The notes under the pieces: generated by a model
The model's database searches: none
What the model saw: the letters and a program-made list of their open reading frames with translations, nothing else
Told to the model about the DNA's origin: nothing
Shown here: positions 26,146 to 35,216 of the stretch, one piece after another
Position numbering within the stretch: the first letter of the stretch is position 1
Layout of the letters: each line of letters begins with the position of its first letter
Origin: Neotamlana laminarinivorans
Lineage (GTDB): Bacteria; Bacteroidota; Bacteroidia; Flavobacteriales; Flavobacteriaceae
Reading direction: 5' to 3'
Assembly (NCBI RefSeq): GCF_020523925.1
Contig: NZ_JAJAPW010000002.1
Span: 1 to 64,000, forward strand
Length of the DNA stretch: 64,000 nt
Made by a program: the position numbers and the translations under genes

Positions 26146-26922
26146 TTAATTATTAACAAGTATTTTAAACGGATATTTTAAGCCTTTAAAAGCTTCTAAA
26201 TCGGCTCTTAACGAACCTACTGCTAAATCGGCTTGAATACGCAAAGGTACTTTATTTTTATCTTTAGAAACCCAAAGTGTTAAACTTTCTTCTTCTTTAA
26301 AAACACGCCCAGCCATTACATATGGTCGAAATTTTAATGCTTCTATATCTCCAAATTCTGTTTCTATAGTTTCTTCACCTAAAAATTTAAGTTTAAATCC
26401 ATAGTTTTCTTCATCAAAAAACATATCAATTTTTACTTCATCACCTTTTTTCATCACTTTGGTATCTAATTTATTTCTTAGGTAATAAAATGTAGAAACC
26501 ATGTCTTGAATATTAGGCTCGGTATTAAAAACCTTTTTTGTGTTATGTTTTAGATCGTTAACATGAGCTTTGTTTTTTTCTTGATCGAAGTTTATAACTA
26601 AATTTTTGGTATGCCCACCTTCATCTATCTTCCTAACAAACTTGTAGGGTATTAGTTCTTTTTTATCAAAATAACTTTCGTAGCGATCTTCTACTTTAAA
26701 AACCCATTTAATCATGCCTGTTGTCCAACCTTTTCCAACAACATGATAAACTTGTTTTCCGTTAAACTGAGATTCGTTAACTTTTAAAGTGGCGTTTCCG
26801 GCTTTCATCCAGCCACTATAACTCATTTTAAACTTAAACCATTCACCAGTATCGAAAGCTGGTTCTTGGGCATAAACATGAGATGCAATAATTGTAAATG
26901 TTAATAGCAATATTTTTTTCAT
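26146..26922 (-). CDS. DUF3108 domain protein, exported
   Basis: 258 residues with a cleavable signal peptide (ASHVYAQ, about 19). The mature part matches the DUF3108 style: GEWFKFKMSYSGWMKAGNATL, then VEDRYESYFDK, IPYKFVRKIDEGG and a C-terminal FKILVNN. Such proteins are predicted periplasmic beta-rich proteins of unknown function. It heads the short run DUF3108 - dioxygenase family - M23 - pgi, with gaps of 5 bases, an overlap and 6 bases, so cotranscription is likely. No good -7 element was found within 150 bases upstream. Confidence 0.85.
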   Translation of the reverse strand: MKKILLLTFTIIASHVYAQEPAFDTGEWFKFKMSYSGWMKAGNATLKVNESQFNGKQVYHVVGKGWTTGMIKWVFKVEDRYESYFDKKELIPYKFVRKIDEGGHTKNLVINFDQEKNKAHVNDLKHNTKKVFNTEPNIQDMVSTFYYLRNKLDTKVMKKGDEVKIDMFFDEENYGFKLKFLGEETIETEFGDIEALKFRPYVMAGRVFKEEESLTLWVSKDKNKVPLRIQADLAVGSLRADLEAFKGLKYPFKILVNN

Positions 26923-27070
26923 GGCTTACAGGGCTGTTACTTGTAACTTTAATTAGATACGTTCATTGTACGGTTAAATTTACAATTACCATTCCAAAAA
27001 TATAAAATTTCTTAACACTTATATTCTTTTAAAAAACTGTTAACATTTAAATAGCATTTGTATTTATAAA

Positions 27071-29308
27071 TTAAAACCAAAAACCAATACTAAAATACCA
27101 TATACTTTCTCCTAATTCTGGCGTGTAACTGTATTTAGCTTGAACTGGCCCTAAAAAAGTATCTAGAGCATAACCAAGAGCATAACCACTATAAGTAGGT
27201 AACGATAACCATTTACCCGTTTCGAAAAGATTATCTTCTACGTTTGCCCAATTTCCTTCAATAGTTAAATGTTGTTTTTTTAATAGTTCTAAATCTACAG
27301 TAAATTTAGATTTTATAAAACTATTACCACCTAAAGCAACAAAATCGTATCCTAAAAATGGTATAAAATTGTTGATTAAATTATTTCCATATCCTCCCAA
27401 ACCAAAATTTAAAGTATTAAAACTACTATCGCCAATCCTAAAGCCACTTTGGGCTTGAACATTAAAAGACAAACTATTAGACACACTAAAAGCATAACCA
27501 GCTTCTGCCTGTGCAATAGCAAAACTTTTAAACTCTTGGAATATACTAGTACCCAATAAGTACCAATGTATATCGCTATTAAAGAAAACACCTTTTTCAG
27601 GAAAATATTTATTATCGTAAGTATCGTATTTTAAATTACCAAATACACTAAATAAATTTGATCTTTCAAAATCAAAATCTTCCTCGGTAACCTCATCTGT
27701 TAAGGTTTCAGAAGTTATATCTAGATGTTTGTGTTCTGCACCCAAAGCAAGTGCAAAATCTCTACGAAATAATGTTTGAAGGTAAAATTGATTGGTAAAA
27801 TCTTTAAGTTTTACGTTTATTTTATTAATACCTGAACTTAAAAATGGACCACCATCTAACAACAAATCTGCACTTACATCTTTTTTAAACTGGTTGTAGC
27901 GCGATTTTAACCCAACGCTCCAATAAAAACCTTTATCAATTAAATAGTCGAAATTATATCTTACGTTATCACCCAAAATAAAATCAAAAGATGCCACGTC
28001 GTTATTAAACAATAATCGTTTTTTTGTTAAGTTAATTAACGCTGCACTTTTGTATAAATCATCAAAGTGCACTCCTAATTTTAAATAGGTATTTATTTTA
28101 GATTCCTTTAAACGAGCTGTAAAATTATACACACCTTTGCTTTCTGTTTCTTGAAGATTGTAATCGAAGGCATCGAAATTATTAGTTGCTTCTAAATTAT
28201 TTAAACCACTAACAAATTCTGTATAACTCATTTTCTGGTTACTCTTAAATTTTAGTTTTCCGGTAACATAAGACCTTGTATATTTTGTTAATCCTTCAAT
28301 TTTTACATTTTTAATTGCCAGACTATCTAGTGGATTTATTTTGATACGCCGATTTTCTTCTTTTAATTTTGGTAAACCGTTTAATGCTTTAATAACATTG
28401 TTTGAAGCCATAACACCAGAATTAATTATACTTCTACCTTCATCAAAAGACATTACAGTATAATCTTTTATAGCCGGTTTAATATAAATATCGGTTTTAC
28501 CAACTTTTAGCTTCATATCGTTAACTGTACGGTAGTTGTTTATTTGAAGCAGTACATCTAAACCTGAGGTTAATTCATCTCTATTCATTAAGCCATCTTG
28601 TACATCTACCCCAATAATTACATCCATTCCTTTAGCTTTTAACTCATCAATGGGATAGTTATTTACTACACCGCCATCAATTAGCATTTTATTATTAATA
28701 AAAACGGGTTTAAAAACTGATGGCAATGCACTACTAGCTAAAACCGATAAGGGCAAATCTCCTTTCTCTAGAACAACAGGCGTACCTTTTTCTACATCTG
28801 TCGCAATACAAAAAAACGGAATAGGAAGAGCCTTAAAATCTTTTGTTTCGCATAGCGGAAGCATAAGTTGCGATAACAAATTGTATGTGTTATGGCCTTT
28901 TGATAATGCCGATGGCAAGTTTATTTTAAATTCATTAAAAGGAAGTTTTATTGCATAACGCTCTGCATTATTTCGCTCGTGTAAAGTTTTTGCTTTTCTT
29001 GGCAAATTATCGTTTAAAATATTATCAAAATCAACAGATTTAAATATTGAATCTAGCTGATTACCAGAATACCCAGAGGCATACAACGAGCCAATTACTG
29101 CCCCCATGCTTGTTCCTGCAATGTAATCTATTTTTACACCTAAACTATCTATTACTTTTAAAACACCTATATGAGCAAGCCCTTTTGCACCACCACCACT
29201 TAAAACCAAACCTACTTTTGGCTCTGTTTTTTCTATATTATTGTCTTGCGCTTTCGCGGAAACTGAAACAAGTAACAATAATACTAATACAATGTGTTTT
29301 AAATTCAA
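27071..29308 (-). CDS. Patatin-like phospholipase fused to a POTRA and outer-membrane barrel
   Basis: 745 residues. Signal peptide (about 1-20), patatin domain (about 32-320) with oxyanion loop GGGAKG, nucleophile elbow GTSMG and catalytic DGGVVNNYP. A POTRA-like segment follows (about 330-400; IKNVKIEGLTKYTRSYV), then a BamA/Omp85-type beta-barrel ending in aromatic FSIGFWF. This is the architecture of PlpD-type (type Vd) autotransporters, where the lipase is exported or tethered by its own barrel. It lies downstream of uvrC with a 41-base gap. Substrate unknown. Confidence 0.92.
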   Translation of the reverse strand: MNLKHIVLVLLLLVSVSAKAQDNNIEKTEPKVGLVLSGGGAKGLAHIGVLKVIDSLGVKIDYIAGTSMGAVIGSLYASGYSGNQLDSIFKSVDFDNILNDNLPRKAKTLHERNNAERYAIKLPFNEFKINLPSALSKGHNTYNLLSQLMLPLCETKDFKALPIPFFCIATDVEKGTPVVLEKGDLPLSVLASSALPSVFKPVFINNKMLIDGGVVNNYPIDELKAKGMDVIIGVDVQDGLMNRDELTSGLDVLLQINNYRTVNDMKLKVGKTDIYIKPAIKDYTVMSFDEGRSIINSGVMASNNVIKALNGLPKLKEENRRIKINPLDSLAIKNVKIEGLTKYTRSYVTGKLKFKSNQKMSYTEFVSGLNNLEATNNFDAFDYNLQETESKGVYNFTARLKESKINTYLKLGVHFDDLYKSAALINLTKKRLLFNNDVASFDFILGDNVRYNFDYLIDKGFYWSVGLKSRYNQFKKDVSADLLLDGGPFLSSGINKINVKLKDFTNQFYLQTLFRRDFALALGAEHKHLDITSETLTDEVTEEDFDFERSNLFSVFGNLKYDTYDNKYFPEKGVFFNSDIHWYLLGTSIFQEFKSFAIAQAEAGYAFSVSNSLSFNVQAQSGFRIGDSSFNTLNFGLGGYGNNLINNFIPFLGYDFVALGGNSFIKSKFTVDLELLKKQHLTIEGNWANVEDNLFETGKWLSLPTYSGYALGYALDTFLGPVQAKYSYTPELGESIWYFSIGFWF

Positions 29309-29349
29309 AATAAGATTTTTGTGTTTATTTTTAACTCAACTAAAACAAT

Positions 29350-31143
29350 TTAATTGTTGTGATAATAATTATAAATTTTTTCTGCTCTAGATGCTCCAAC
29401 AACATCTTCTAACTCATCAAGTTTAGCATTAGCTACACGTTTAGCCGATTTAAAATGCTTAAGTAACTCTACAACTGTTTTTTCGCCTACACCATTTATA
29501 GTTTCTAACTCGGTATTTAATGCACTTTTACTTCTACGATTACGGTGATGCTCTATACCAAAACGGTGTGCTTCGTTTCGTAATTGTTGAATTATTTTTA
29601 ATGTTTCGCTTTTTTTATCTAAATATAACGGAATTGGGTCGTTTGGATAAAATAATTCTTCTAAACGCTTAGCAATTCCGATTATGGCAATTTTTCCTCT
29701 TAAATTTAAAGCATCTAAACTTTTTAATGCTGACGATAGTTGCCCTTTTCCTCCATCAATAATTATAAGTTGTGGTAACGGCTGCTCTTCATCTAACAAA
29801 CGTTTGTACCGGCGATATACAACTTCTTCCATAGATGCAAAATCGTCTGGACCCTCAACCGTTTTTATATTAAAATGACGATAATCTTTTTTACTGGGCT
29901 TACCATTTTTAAATACTACGCAAGCCGCCACAGGGTTGGTTCCTTGAATATTTGAGTTATCAAAACACTCAATATGCCGAGGTTCTTCATGTAAACGTAA
30001 ATCTGCTTTCATTTGCGCCATAACCCGATTAGCATGCCTATCTGGATCTACAATTTTAATTTGTTTAAAACGCTCCATTCTAAAATACTTAGCATTTCTA
30101 ATAGATAAATCTAAAATATGCTTTTTATCGCCCAATTGCGGCACGGTAACTTTAATATCTTCACCAATATCAACCGGAAAAGGCACATAAATTTCTTTAG
30201 ATTTAGAGTGAAACCGTTGCCTAATTTCGGTAATAGCTAACTCCAATAATTCCTTATCGGTTTCATCGAGTTTTTTCTTAATTTCTAGTGTATGCGAACG
30301 AATTATAGACCCATAAGAGAGTTGTAAAAAATTAATATAACCATAACTCTCGTCGCTTATTACACTAAAAACATCTACATTACTAATTTTAGGATTTACA
30401 ATGGTAGATTTGGCTTGGTAATTTTCTAAAACCTCAACTTTTTCTTTTATTTTCTGAGCTTCTTCAAACTGCATGTTTTCTGCAAGTTCCATCATTTGCT
30501 CTTTAAATTTCGATAAGGAATCTTTAAAATTTCCTTTTAAAATTTGCTTTATAGCCTTTATATTTTCATTATAATGCTTTTCACTCTCTAAACCTTCGCA
30601 AGCCCCTTTACAATTTCCTAAATGATATTCTAAACACACCTTGTACTTTCCTGACCGTATTTTTTCTTCATGTAAATCGTAATTACATGTTCGCAACGAA
30701 AATAAACCACGAATTAAATCGAGTAAAGTATGTACTGTTTTAACGCTTGTATATGGCCCAAAATAATCGCCTCCATTTTTAAACACGCGACGCGTAGAAA
30801 AAACTCTAGGAAAACGTTCGTTTTTAACACAAATCCACGGGTAAGATTTATCATCTTTTAAAAGTACATTATACCTAGGTTTGTGCTTTTTAATTAAGTT
30901 GTTTTCAAGCAATAAAGCATCTGTTTCTGTTTCAACAACAATATGCTTTATGTTAGCAATTTTTTTTACTAAAACTCGGGTTTTTCCACTATCATGAGTT
31001 TTTGTAAAATATGAGCTTACTCGCTTTTTTAAATTTTTAGCTTTACCTACATAAATAATAGTACCTTCTTTATCAAAATATTGATAAACTCCAGGTGCAT
31101 TTGGTAAGGTTTTTAGTTGTATTTCTAAAGCAGGAACATCCAT
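29350..31143 (-). CDS. uvrC: Excinuclease ABC subunit C
   Basis: 597 residues, full length. N-terminal GIY-YIG nuclease (GVYQYFDKEGTIIYVGKAKN), a four-Cys region (about 165-185), UVR domain (about 207-235; ENMQFEEAQKIKEKVEVLEN), RNase H-like nuclease domain (ECFDNSNIQGTNPVAACVVF, with the catalytic Asp) and C-terminal helix-hairpin-helix (INGVGEKTVVELLKHF). It makes both incisions in nucleotide excision repair with UvrA/UvrB. It is divergent from the RimK operon. Confidence 0.96.
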   Translation of the reverse strand: MDVPALEIQLKTLPNAPGVYQYFDKEGTIIYVGKAKNLKKRVSSYFTKTHDSGKTRVLVKKIANIKHIVVETETDALLLENNLIKKHKPRYNVLLKDDKSYPWICVKNERFPRVFSTRRVFKNGGDYFGPYTSVKTVHTLLDLIRGLFSLRTCNYDLHEEKIRSGKYKVCLEYHLGNCKGACEGLESEKHYNENIKAIKQILKGNFKDSLSKFKEQMMELAENMQFEEAQKIKEKVEVLENYQAKSTIVNPKISNVDVFSVISDESYGYINFLQLSYGSIIRSHTLEIKKKLDETDKELLELAITEIRQRFHSKSKEIYVPFPVDIGEDIKVTVPQLGDKKHILDLSIRNAKYFRMERFKQIKIVDPDRHANRVMAQMKADLRLHEEPRHIECFDNSNIQGTNPVAACVVFKNGKPSKKDYRHFNIKTVEGPDDFASMEEVVYRRYKRLLDEEQPLPQLIIIDGGKGQLSSALKSLDALNLRGKIAIIGIAKRLEELFYPNDPIPLYLDKKSETLKIIQQLRNEAHRFGIEHHRNRRSKSALNTELETINGVGEKTVVELLKHFKSAKRVANAKLDELEDVVGASRAEKIYNYYHNN

Positions 31144-31263
31144 TACTGTAAAGGTAAATATTTAAAATATTATCACTAATTTTCTTTCTTAAATATCTAT
31201 TAAAAAAATAGATATTTAAAAGGTGTAATTTGTTACCTTGCGCCACTTTTTTAACAATAAAAA

Positions 31264-31707
31264 ATGAGTAAAAAAATTATAGGAAGAGTTGACAAAGTTG
31301 ACTTTCCAAAATTAGAACTTTTCGGCATAAACGTAAAAATAGATACCGGTGCATATACATCGGCCATTCATTGCTCGCGTATAATTGAAGAAAATAACAG
31401 CCTACGTTGTATGTTTAAAAGTGATGTGCACCAAAACTTTGGTAAAAGCGAAATAGTTTTCGATACCTTTACTAATACCAATGTAAAAAGTAGTAATGGC
31501 TACAAAGAAAATCGTTATAAAGTAAAATCTGAAGTTATATTTTTTGGTAAAACATATAAGATTAACTTAACTTTAAGCACGCGCGAGGATATGCGCTTTC
31601 CTGTTTTAATTGGCAGAGAATTTTTAAAACATAAATTTTTAGTGGATGTTGATTTAGAAAACATTTCGTTTAAAACCACACAGAATGAACATAGTAATAC
31701 TATCTAG
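31264..31707 (+). CDS. Retropepsin-like aspartic protease of the RimK operon (RimB-like)
   Basis: 147 residues. The catalytic motif [12 protein letters not shown] (about 26-37) is the single D-T-G of retropepsin-like proteins formerly called ATP-dependent zinc proteases (DUF785). [16 protein letters not shown] near the C-terminus matches the second conserved block. In Pseudomonas a RimB protein of this family acts with RimK on ribosomal protein bS6. It overlaps rimK by 23 bases, so they are probably coupled. Confidence 0.88.
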   Translation: MSKKIIGRVDKVDFPKLELFGINVKIDTGAYTSAIHCSRIIEENNSLRCMFKSDVHQNFGKSEIVFDTFTNTNVKSSNGYKENRYKVKSEVIFFGKTYKINLTLSTREDMRFPVLIGREFLKHKFLVDVDLENISFKTTQNEHSNTI

Positions 31708-32560
31708 AAACACAAACTTATACTCTACAAACCGTTTGGTTGAAGAAGGCGAAAAACGCGGCCATCTTATTGAAGTTATAGATCCATTAAAATGCGACAT
31801 AATTATTGAAAAAGAAAAACCAACTATTTACTATAAAGATAGATATCTAGATTACGTTGATGCTATTATTCCAAGAATTGGAACTTCGGTTACCTTTTTT
31901 GGTTGCGCTGTGGTTAGACAATTTGAAATGATGGGTGTTTTCACCTCGGTTACCAGTGATGCTATAATACGTTCGCGCGATAAACTGCGTAGTTTTCAAC
32001 GTTTATCTAAAGCTGGAATTGGCATGCCTAAAACTGTTTTTACCAATTACTCTCGAGATGTAGAAAAAGTACTATCGCATGTTGGTGGTGCTCCTGTAAT
32101 TATAAAACTTTTAGAAGGCACTCAAGGTTTAGGTGTGGTTTTAGCTGAAACTAAAAATGCAGCAGAATCTGTTCTAGAAGCCTTTAACGGCCTACAAGCT
32201 CGTGCTTTAGTTCAAGAGTATATTTCTGAAGCTAAAGGTGCCGATTTACGAGCTTTAGTTGTAGACGGCCAGGTAGTTGGCGCCATGAAACGCCAAGGTA
32301 AAGAAGGCGAGTTTCGCTCTAACTTACATCGTGGTGGTTCGGCACAAATAGTAAAACTAAGCCATGAAGAATTAAAAGTAGCCATGAATGCTGCTCGTGC
32401 CTTAAAACTACCTATTTGCGGTGTAGACATGTTACAATCGGAACGTGGACCTTTACTTCTTGAAGTTAACTCAACACCCGGTTTAGAAGGTATTGAGGGC
32501 GCTACAGGAAAAAACATTGCCAAAGCTATTATTACTTTTATAGAAAGAAACAGAAAATAA
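31685..32560 (+). CDS. rimK: Ribosomal protein bS6 glutamate ligase RimK
   Basis: 291 residues, closely collinear with E. coli Rim[55 protein letters not shown], the ATP-grasp core [34 protein letters not shown] and FRSNLHRGG, and [12 protein letters not shown] with metal-binding Glu/Asn. It adds glutamates to the C-terminus of bS6 using ATP. Stop and next ATG touch (32560/32561). Confidence 0.95.
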   Translation: MNIVILSRNTNLYSTNRLVEEGEKRGHLIEVIDPLKCDIIIEKEKPTIYYKDRYLDYVDAIIPRIGTSVTFFGCAVVRQFEMMGVFTSVTSDAIIRSRDKLRSFQRLSKAGIGMPKTVFTNYSRDVEKVLSHVGGAPVIIKLLEGTQGLGVVLAETKNAAESVLEAFNGLQARALVQEYISEAKGADLRALVVDGQVVGAMKRQGKEGEFRSNLHRGGSAQIVKLSHEELKVAMNAARALKLPICGVDMLQSERGPLLLEVNSTPGLEGIEGATGKNIAKAIITFIERNRK

Positions 32561-33532
32561 ATGCGGTTAAAAAAAGACAATGTTCTATCTATTTTAGGAG
32601 AAAATATTTATCCCGGAGAAAGTAAAGAAGTTAATTTTGATGTTGCTAATTTACATACCTCAGGTGCCGTAAATGTGCCTGTAATAATAGAGCGTGCTAA
32701 AAAACCAGGACCAACTGTTTTATTTACAGCTGGCATACATGGCGATGAGGTTAATGGCACCGAAATTATTCGACAACTTATAGCAAAAGGTATAAATAAA
32801 CCCAAAATAGGCACTATAATTTGCATGCCTGTTATTAATATTTTTGGTTTTATTAACTTAAAGCGAGAATTTCCCGATGGGCGCGACTTAAACCGAGTAT
32901 TTCCAGGAAGTAAATCAGGTTCGTTAGCAAGTCGTGTAGCTTACAAATTAGTAAAAGACATTATTCCTCATGCCGATTTAATAATCGATTTCCATACAGG
33001 CGGATCTGGCAGGTTCAATGCGCCTCAATTACGTTACTCGAAACATAAAACCAACCTAGACGAACTTGCCAAAATTTTCGGAGCGCCTTTTGTTTTATAT
33101 TCAAGCAACTTATCAAAATCCTTTAGAAGCACTTGTAATAAATTAGGCAAACCTTTATTGCTTTTCGAAGGTGGCAAATCGTTTCATTTTGATGATATTG
33201 TAACACACTCAGGTGTAAATGGCTCTAAACGTATTTTAAAACATTTAGGCATGCTACAAACTACTTTCAAGGCTACAAAACCAAAAACCGAGTGTATTTT
33301 TATAATAGATAGTAAATGGCAACGCGCCAAATACTCTGGCATGTTTAAAGCTTCAATTCCTGTTGGTTCTTTGGTGCAAAAAGACGACATTATTGGCAAC
33401 ATTACAGACCCATACGGAAAGCTTAACTACTTTGTAAGAGCATCAAACACTGGTTATATTATTAATGTAAACGAATCGCCCATTGTATATCAAGGCGATG
33501 CTTTATTTCATATTTCAACCATGCTTAAGTAA
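32561..33532 (+). CDS. Succinylglutamate desuccinylase/aspartoacylase family protein
   Basis: 323 residues of the zinc-dependent M14-like AstE/AspA family. Zinc ligands appear in FTAGIHGDEVNGTEI and DLIIDFHTGGSG, substrate-binding Arg in GRDLNRVFPG, and the catalytic Glu probably in LLFEGGKSFHFDD. The C-terminal 80 residues form a beta domain with a lipoyl/biotinyl-like look (GSLVQKDDIIGNITDPYG). It is the third gene of the RimK operon. A role in trimming glutamate-modified substrates would fit the context but is inference. Confidence 0.88.
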   Translation: MRLKKDNVLSILGENIYPGESKEVNFDVANLHTSGAVNVPVIIERAKKPGPTVLFTAGIHGDEVNGTEIIRQLIAKGINKPKIGTIICMPVINIFGFINLKREFPDGRDLNRVFPGSKSGSLASRVAYKLVKDIIPHADLIIDFHTGGSGRFNAPQLRYSKHKTNLDELAKIFGAPFVLYSSNLSKSFRSTCNKLGKPLLLFEGGKSFHFDDIVTHSGVNGSKRILKHLGMLQTTFKATKPKTECIFIIDSKWQRAKYSGMFKASIPVGSLVQKDDIIGNITDPYGKLNYFVRASNTGYIINVNESPIVYQGDALFHISTMLK

Positions 33533-33533
33533 C

Positions 33534-34097
33534 ATGAAGAAAGCCGAACTGCGAAATATATACAAAACTAAAAGACAACAATTGTCTGAAATAGATGTAG
33601 ATAATTTAAGTATTGCAATAGCAAATCAACTTTTAAAGCTTCATGTTTGGCAAGCATCTTTTTATCATGTTTTTTTAGCTATAGAAGAGCAGAAAGAAGT
33701 AAACACCGATTATATTTTGAACATTCTTTCTGGTAAAGACAAAAATATAGTGATTTCTAAAAGTGATTTTAAAACTTACGAAATGACGCATTATTTACTC
33801 ACCGATAATACTAAAATTAAAAAGAATAAATACAACATTCCTGAACCCATTGATGGCATTGAAATAAAAAACGAAAATATTGAAGTTGTGTTTATTCCGC
33901 TTTTAGCATTCGACAAGCAAGGAAATCGTGTGGGTTATGGCAAAGGTTTTTACGACCGTTTTTTAAGTAAATGCCGCCCCGAAACTATTAAAATAGGTTT
34001 ATCTTTTTTTGAAGCAGAAACAGAAATATGTGATATTTTTAATAGCGATATTACATTGGATTTTTGTGTTACTCCTGAACAGGTTTATAAGTTTTAA
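33534..34097 (+). CDS. 5-formyltetrahydrofolate cyclo-ligase
   Basis: 187 residues from the ATG at 33534, starting MKKAELRNIYKTKRQQL. The upstream ATG at 33483 lies inside the previous gene and adds 17 residues without family similarity. Signature: LLAFDKQGNRVGYGKGFYDRFL, the MTHFS nucleotide/substrate loop. It converts 5-formyl-THF to methenyl-THF with ATP. It follows the RimK operon by one base and converges with lspA, the two stop codons overlapping at 34094-34097. Confidence 0.92.
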   Translation: MKKAELRNIYKTKRQQLSEIDVDNLSIAIANQLLKLHVWQASFYHVFLAIEEQKEVNTDYILNILSGKDKNIVISKSDFKTYEMTHYLLTDNTKIKKNKYNIPEPIDGIEIKNENIEVVFIPLLAFDKQGNRVGYGKGFYDRFLSKCRPETIKIGLSFFEAETEICDIFNSDITLDFCVTPEQVYKF

Positions 34098-34717
34098 TTA
34101 TCCTTTGAAAACGCCTTTTTATTAAATACTATAAGCATAACGAAACCTGTGCTAATTGCAACATCGGCAATATTAAAAACAGGCTCAAAAAAATTAAAGC
34201 GTTTACCTCCATAAATGGGTAACCATTGAGGTAAATCTACCTCAAATAAAGGAAAGTAAAGCATATCAACAACCTTACCATGCAACAGCGTATCGTAACC
34301 ACCAGCTTCTGGTAAAAAGGCTGCTACTTGGTTTATACTGTCATCAAACAAAACACCGTAAAACACAGAATCTACAATATTACCTAAAGCACCAGCAAAT
34401 ATTAACACAATGGCTGTAATAAGTATTTTAGGACTTTGTTTTTTTATGGCACTTAATAACCAATACCCTATACCAAAAATGGCCACAATGCGAAATACAG
34501 TTAAAATAACTTTAGCTGTTCTGTCGGAAATTAAAGTAGTGAAATCACTAATTTTTGTACCCCAAGCCATTCCATCATTTTCAATAAAATAAATTTTAAA
34601 CCAACTAAATACTTCAACATTTTCATAAAGTACAAAGTTTGTTTTTATGTAAATTTTACTTATTTGATCTATAAGTAGAATGCTAATTATAAATAAAATA
34701 GATTTTTTTAAAGACAT
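34094..34717 (-). CDS. lspA: Lipoprotein signal peptidase II
   Basis: 207 residues from the ATG at 34717. An in-frame ATG at 34780 would add 21 charged residues and place the N-terminus across the terminator at 34767-34806, so it is rejected. Four membrane helices; catalytic Asp motifs GALGNIVDSVFYG and FNIADVAISTG. An insertion of about 20 residues follows the first Asp (through PEAGGYDTLLHGKVVDM) compared with E. coli, which I recall as common in Bacteroidota. It cleaves prolipoproteins in the inner membrane, relevant to the several lipoproteins in this window. Confidence 0.93.
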   Translation of the reverse strand: MSLKKSILFIISILLIDQISKIYIKTNFVLYENVEVFSWFKIYFIENDGMAWGTKISDFTTLISDRTAKVILTVFRIVAIFGIGYWLLSAIKKQSPKILITAIVLIFAGALGNIVDSVFYGVLFDDSINQVAAFLPEAGGYDTLLHGKVVDMLYFPLFEVDLPQWLPIYGGKRFNFFEPVFNIADVAISTGFVMLIVFNKKAFSKDN

Positions 34718-34766
34718 TCTTTTTCTGCTTAAAACCTTTAACTCTTTCCTTTTAATACTATCAAAT

Positions 34767-34806
34767 AAAAAACGTCTCAAGCCTGAATTATAGGTAGAGA
34801 CGTTTT
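34767..34806 (-). terminator. Terminator between the DksA-like gene and lspA
   Basis: Outer stem AAAACGTCTC / GAGACGTTTT (about 34768-34778 and 34797-34806) with an inner CCT/AGG pair in the loop. It ends the ileS/DksA-like unit and also supports the downstream lspA start. Confidence 0.75.
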
Positions 34807-34828
34807 AATTTTATTATTTAACGCAAAT

Positions 34829-35212
34829 TTATTTCTGCATATTTTTTGCTTCAATACTTAAAGTTGCATGTGGCACCAGCTCTAAACGTTTTTTGTTTAT
34901 TAGCTTACCCGTTACACGACAAATACCATAGGTTTTATTTTCAATTCTAATTAATGCATTTTTTAAATCGCGAATAAATTTTTCTTGACGAATTGCTAAC
35001 TGCGAATTAGACTCTTTACTCATTACTTCACTACCCTCATCAAACGCCTTGAAAGTTGGCGATGTATCGTCTGTACCATTATTATGGTCGTTCATATACG
35101 CACTTCTTAAAAGATCTAAATCATGCTTAGCTTTTTCAATTTTATCTAAAATTATAGCCTTAAACTCGGCTAAATCTTTATCTGAATATCTTACGTTTGT
35201 TTCTGAGCTCAT
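34829..35212 (-). CDS. TraR/DksA-family protein with incomplete zinc finger
   Basis: 127 residues: an N-terminal coiled-coil pair (about 10-95; KDLAEFKAIILDKIEKAKHD ... ALIRIENKTYG) and a C-terminal DksA-type globular part (about 95-127; YGICRVTGKLINKKRLELVPHATLSIE). Normal DksA has four zinc Cys in two CxxC pairs; here only the first Cys remains, with His at the second pair. DksA-like proteins act in the RNA polymerase secondary channel. It lies 4 bases after ileS and is probably cotranscribed. Confidence 0.88.
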   Translation of the reverse strand: MSSETNVRYSDKDLAEFKAIILDKIEKAKHDLDLLRSAYMNDHNNGTDDTSPTFKAFDEGSEVMSKESNSQLAIRQEKFIRDLKNALIRIENKTYGICRVTGKLINKKRLELVPHATLSIEAKNMQK

Positions 35213-35216
35213 AATG

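Noticed and set aside
33483-33533. Longer N-terminus of the formyl-THF cyclo-ligase
   Set aside because: It lies within the preceding gene; the family start is at the ATG at 33534.
34718-34780. Longer N-terminus of LspA
   Set aside because: It crosses a terminator hairpin and precedes the first membrane helix with charged residues foreign to the family.
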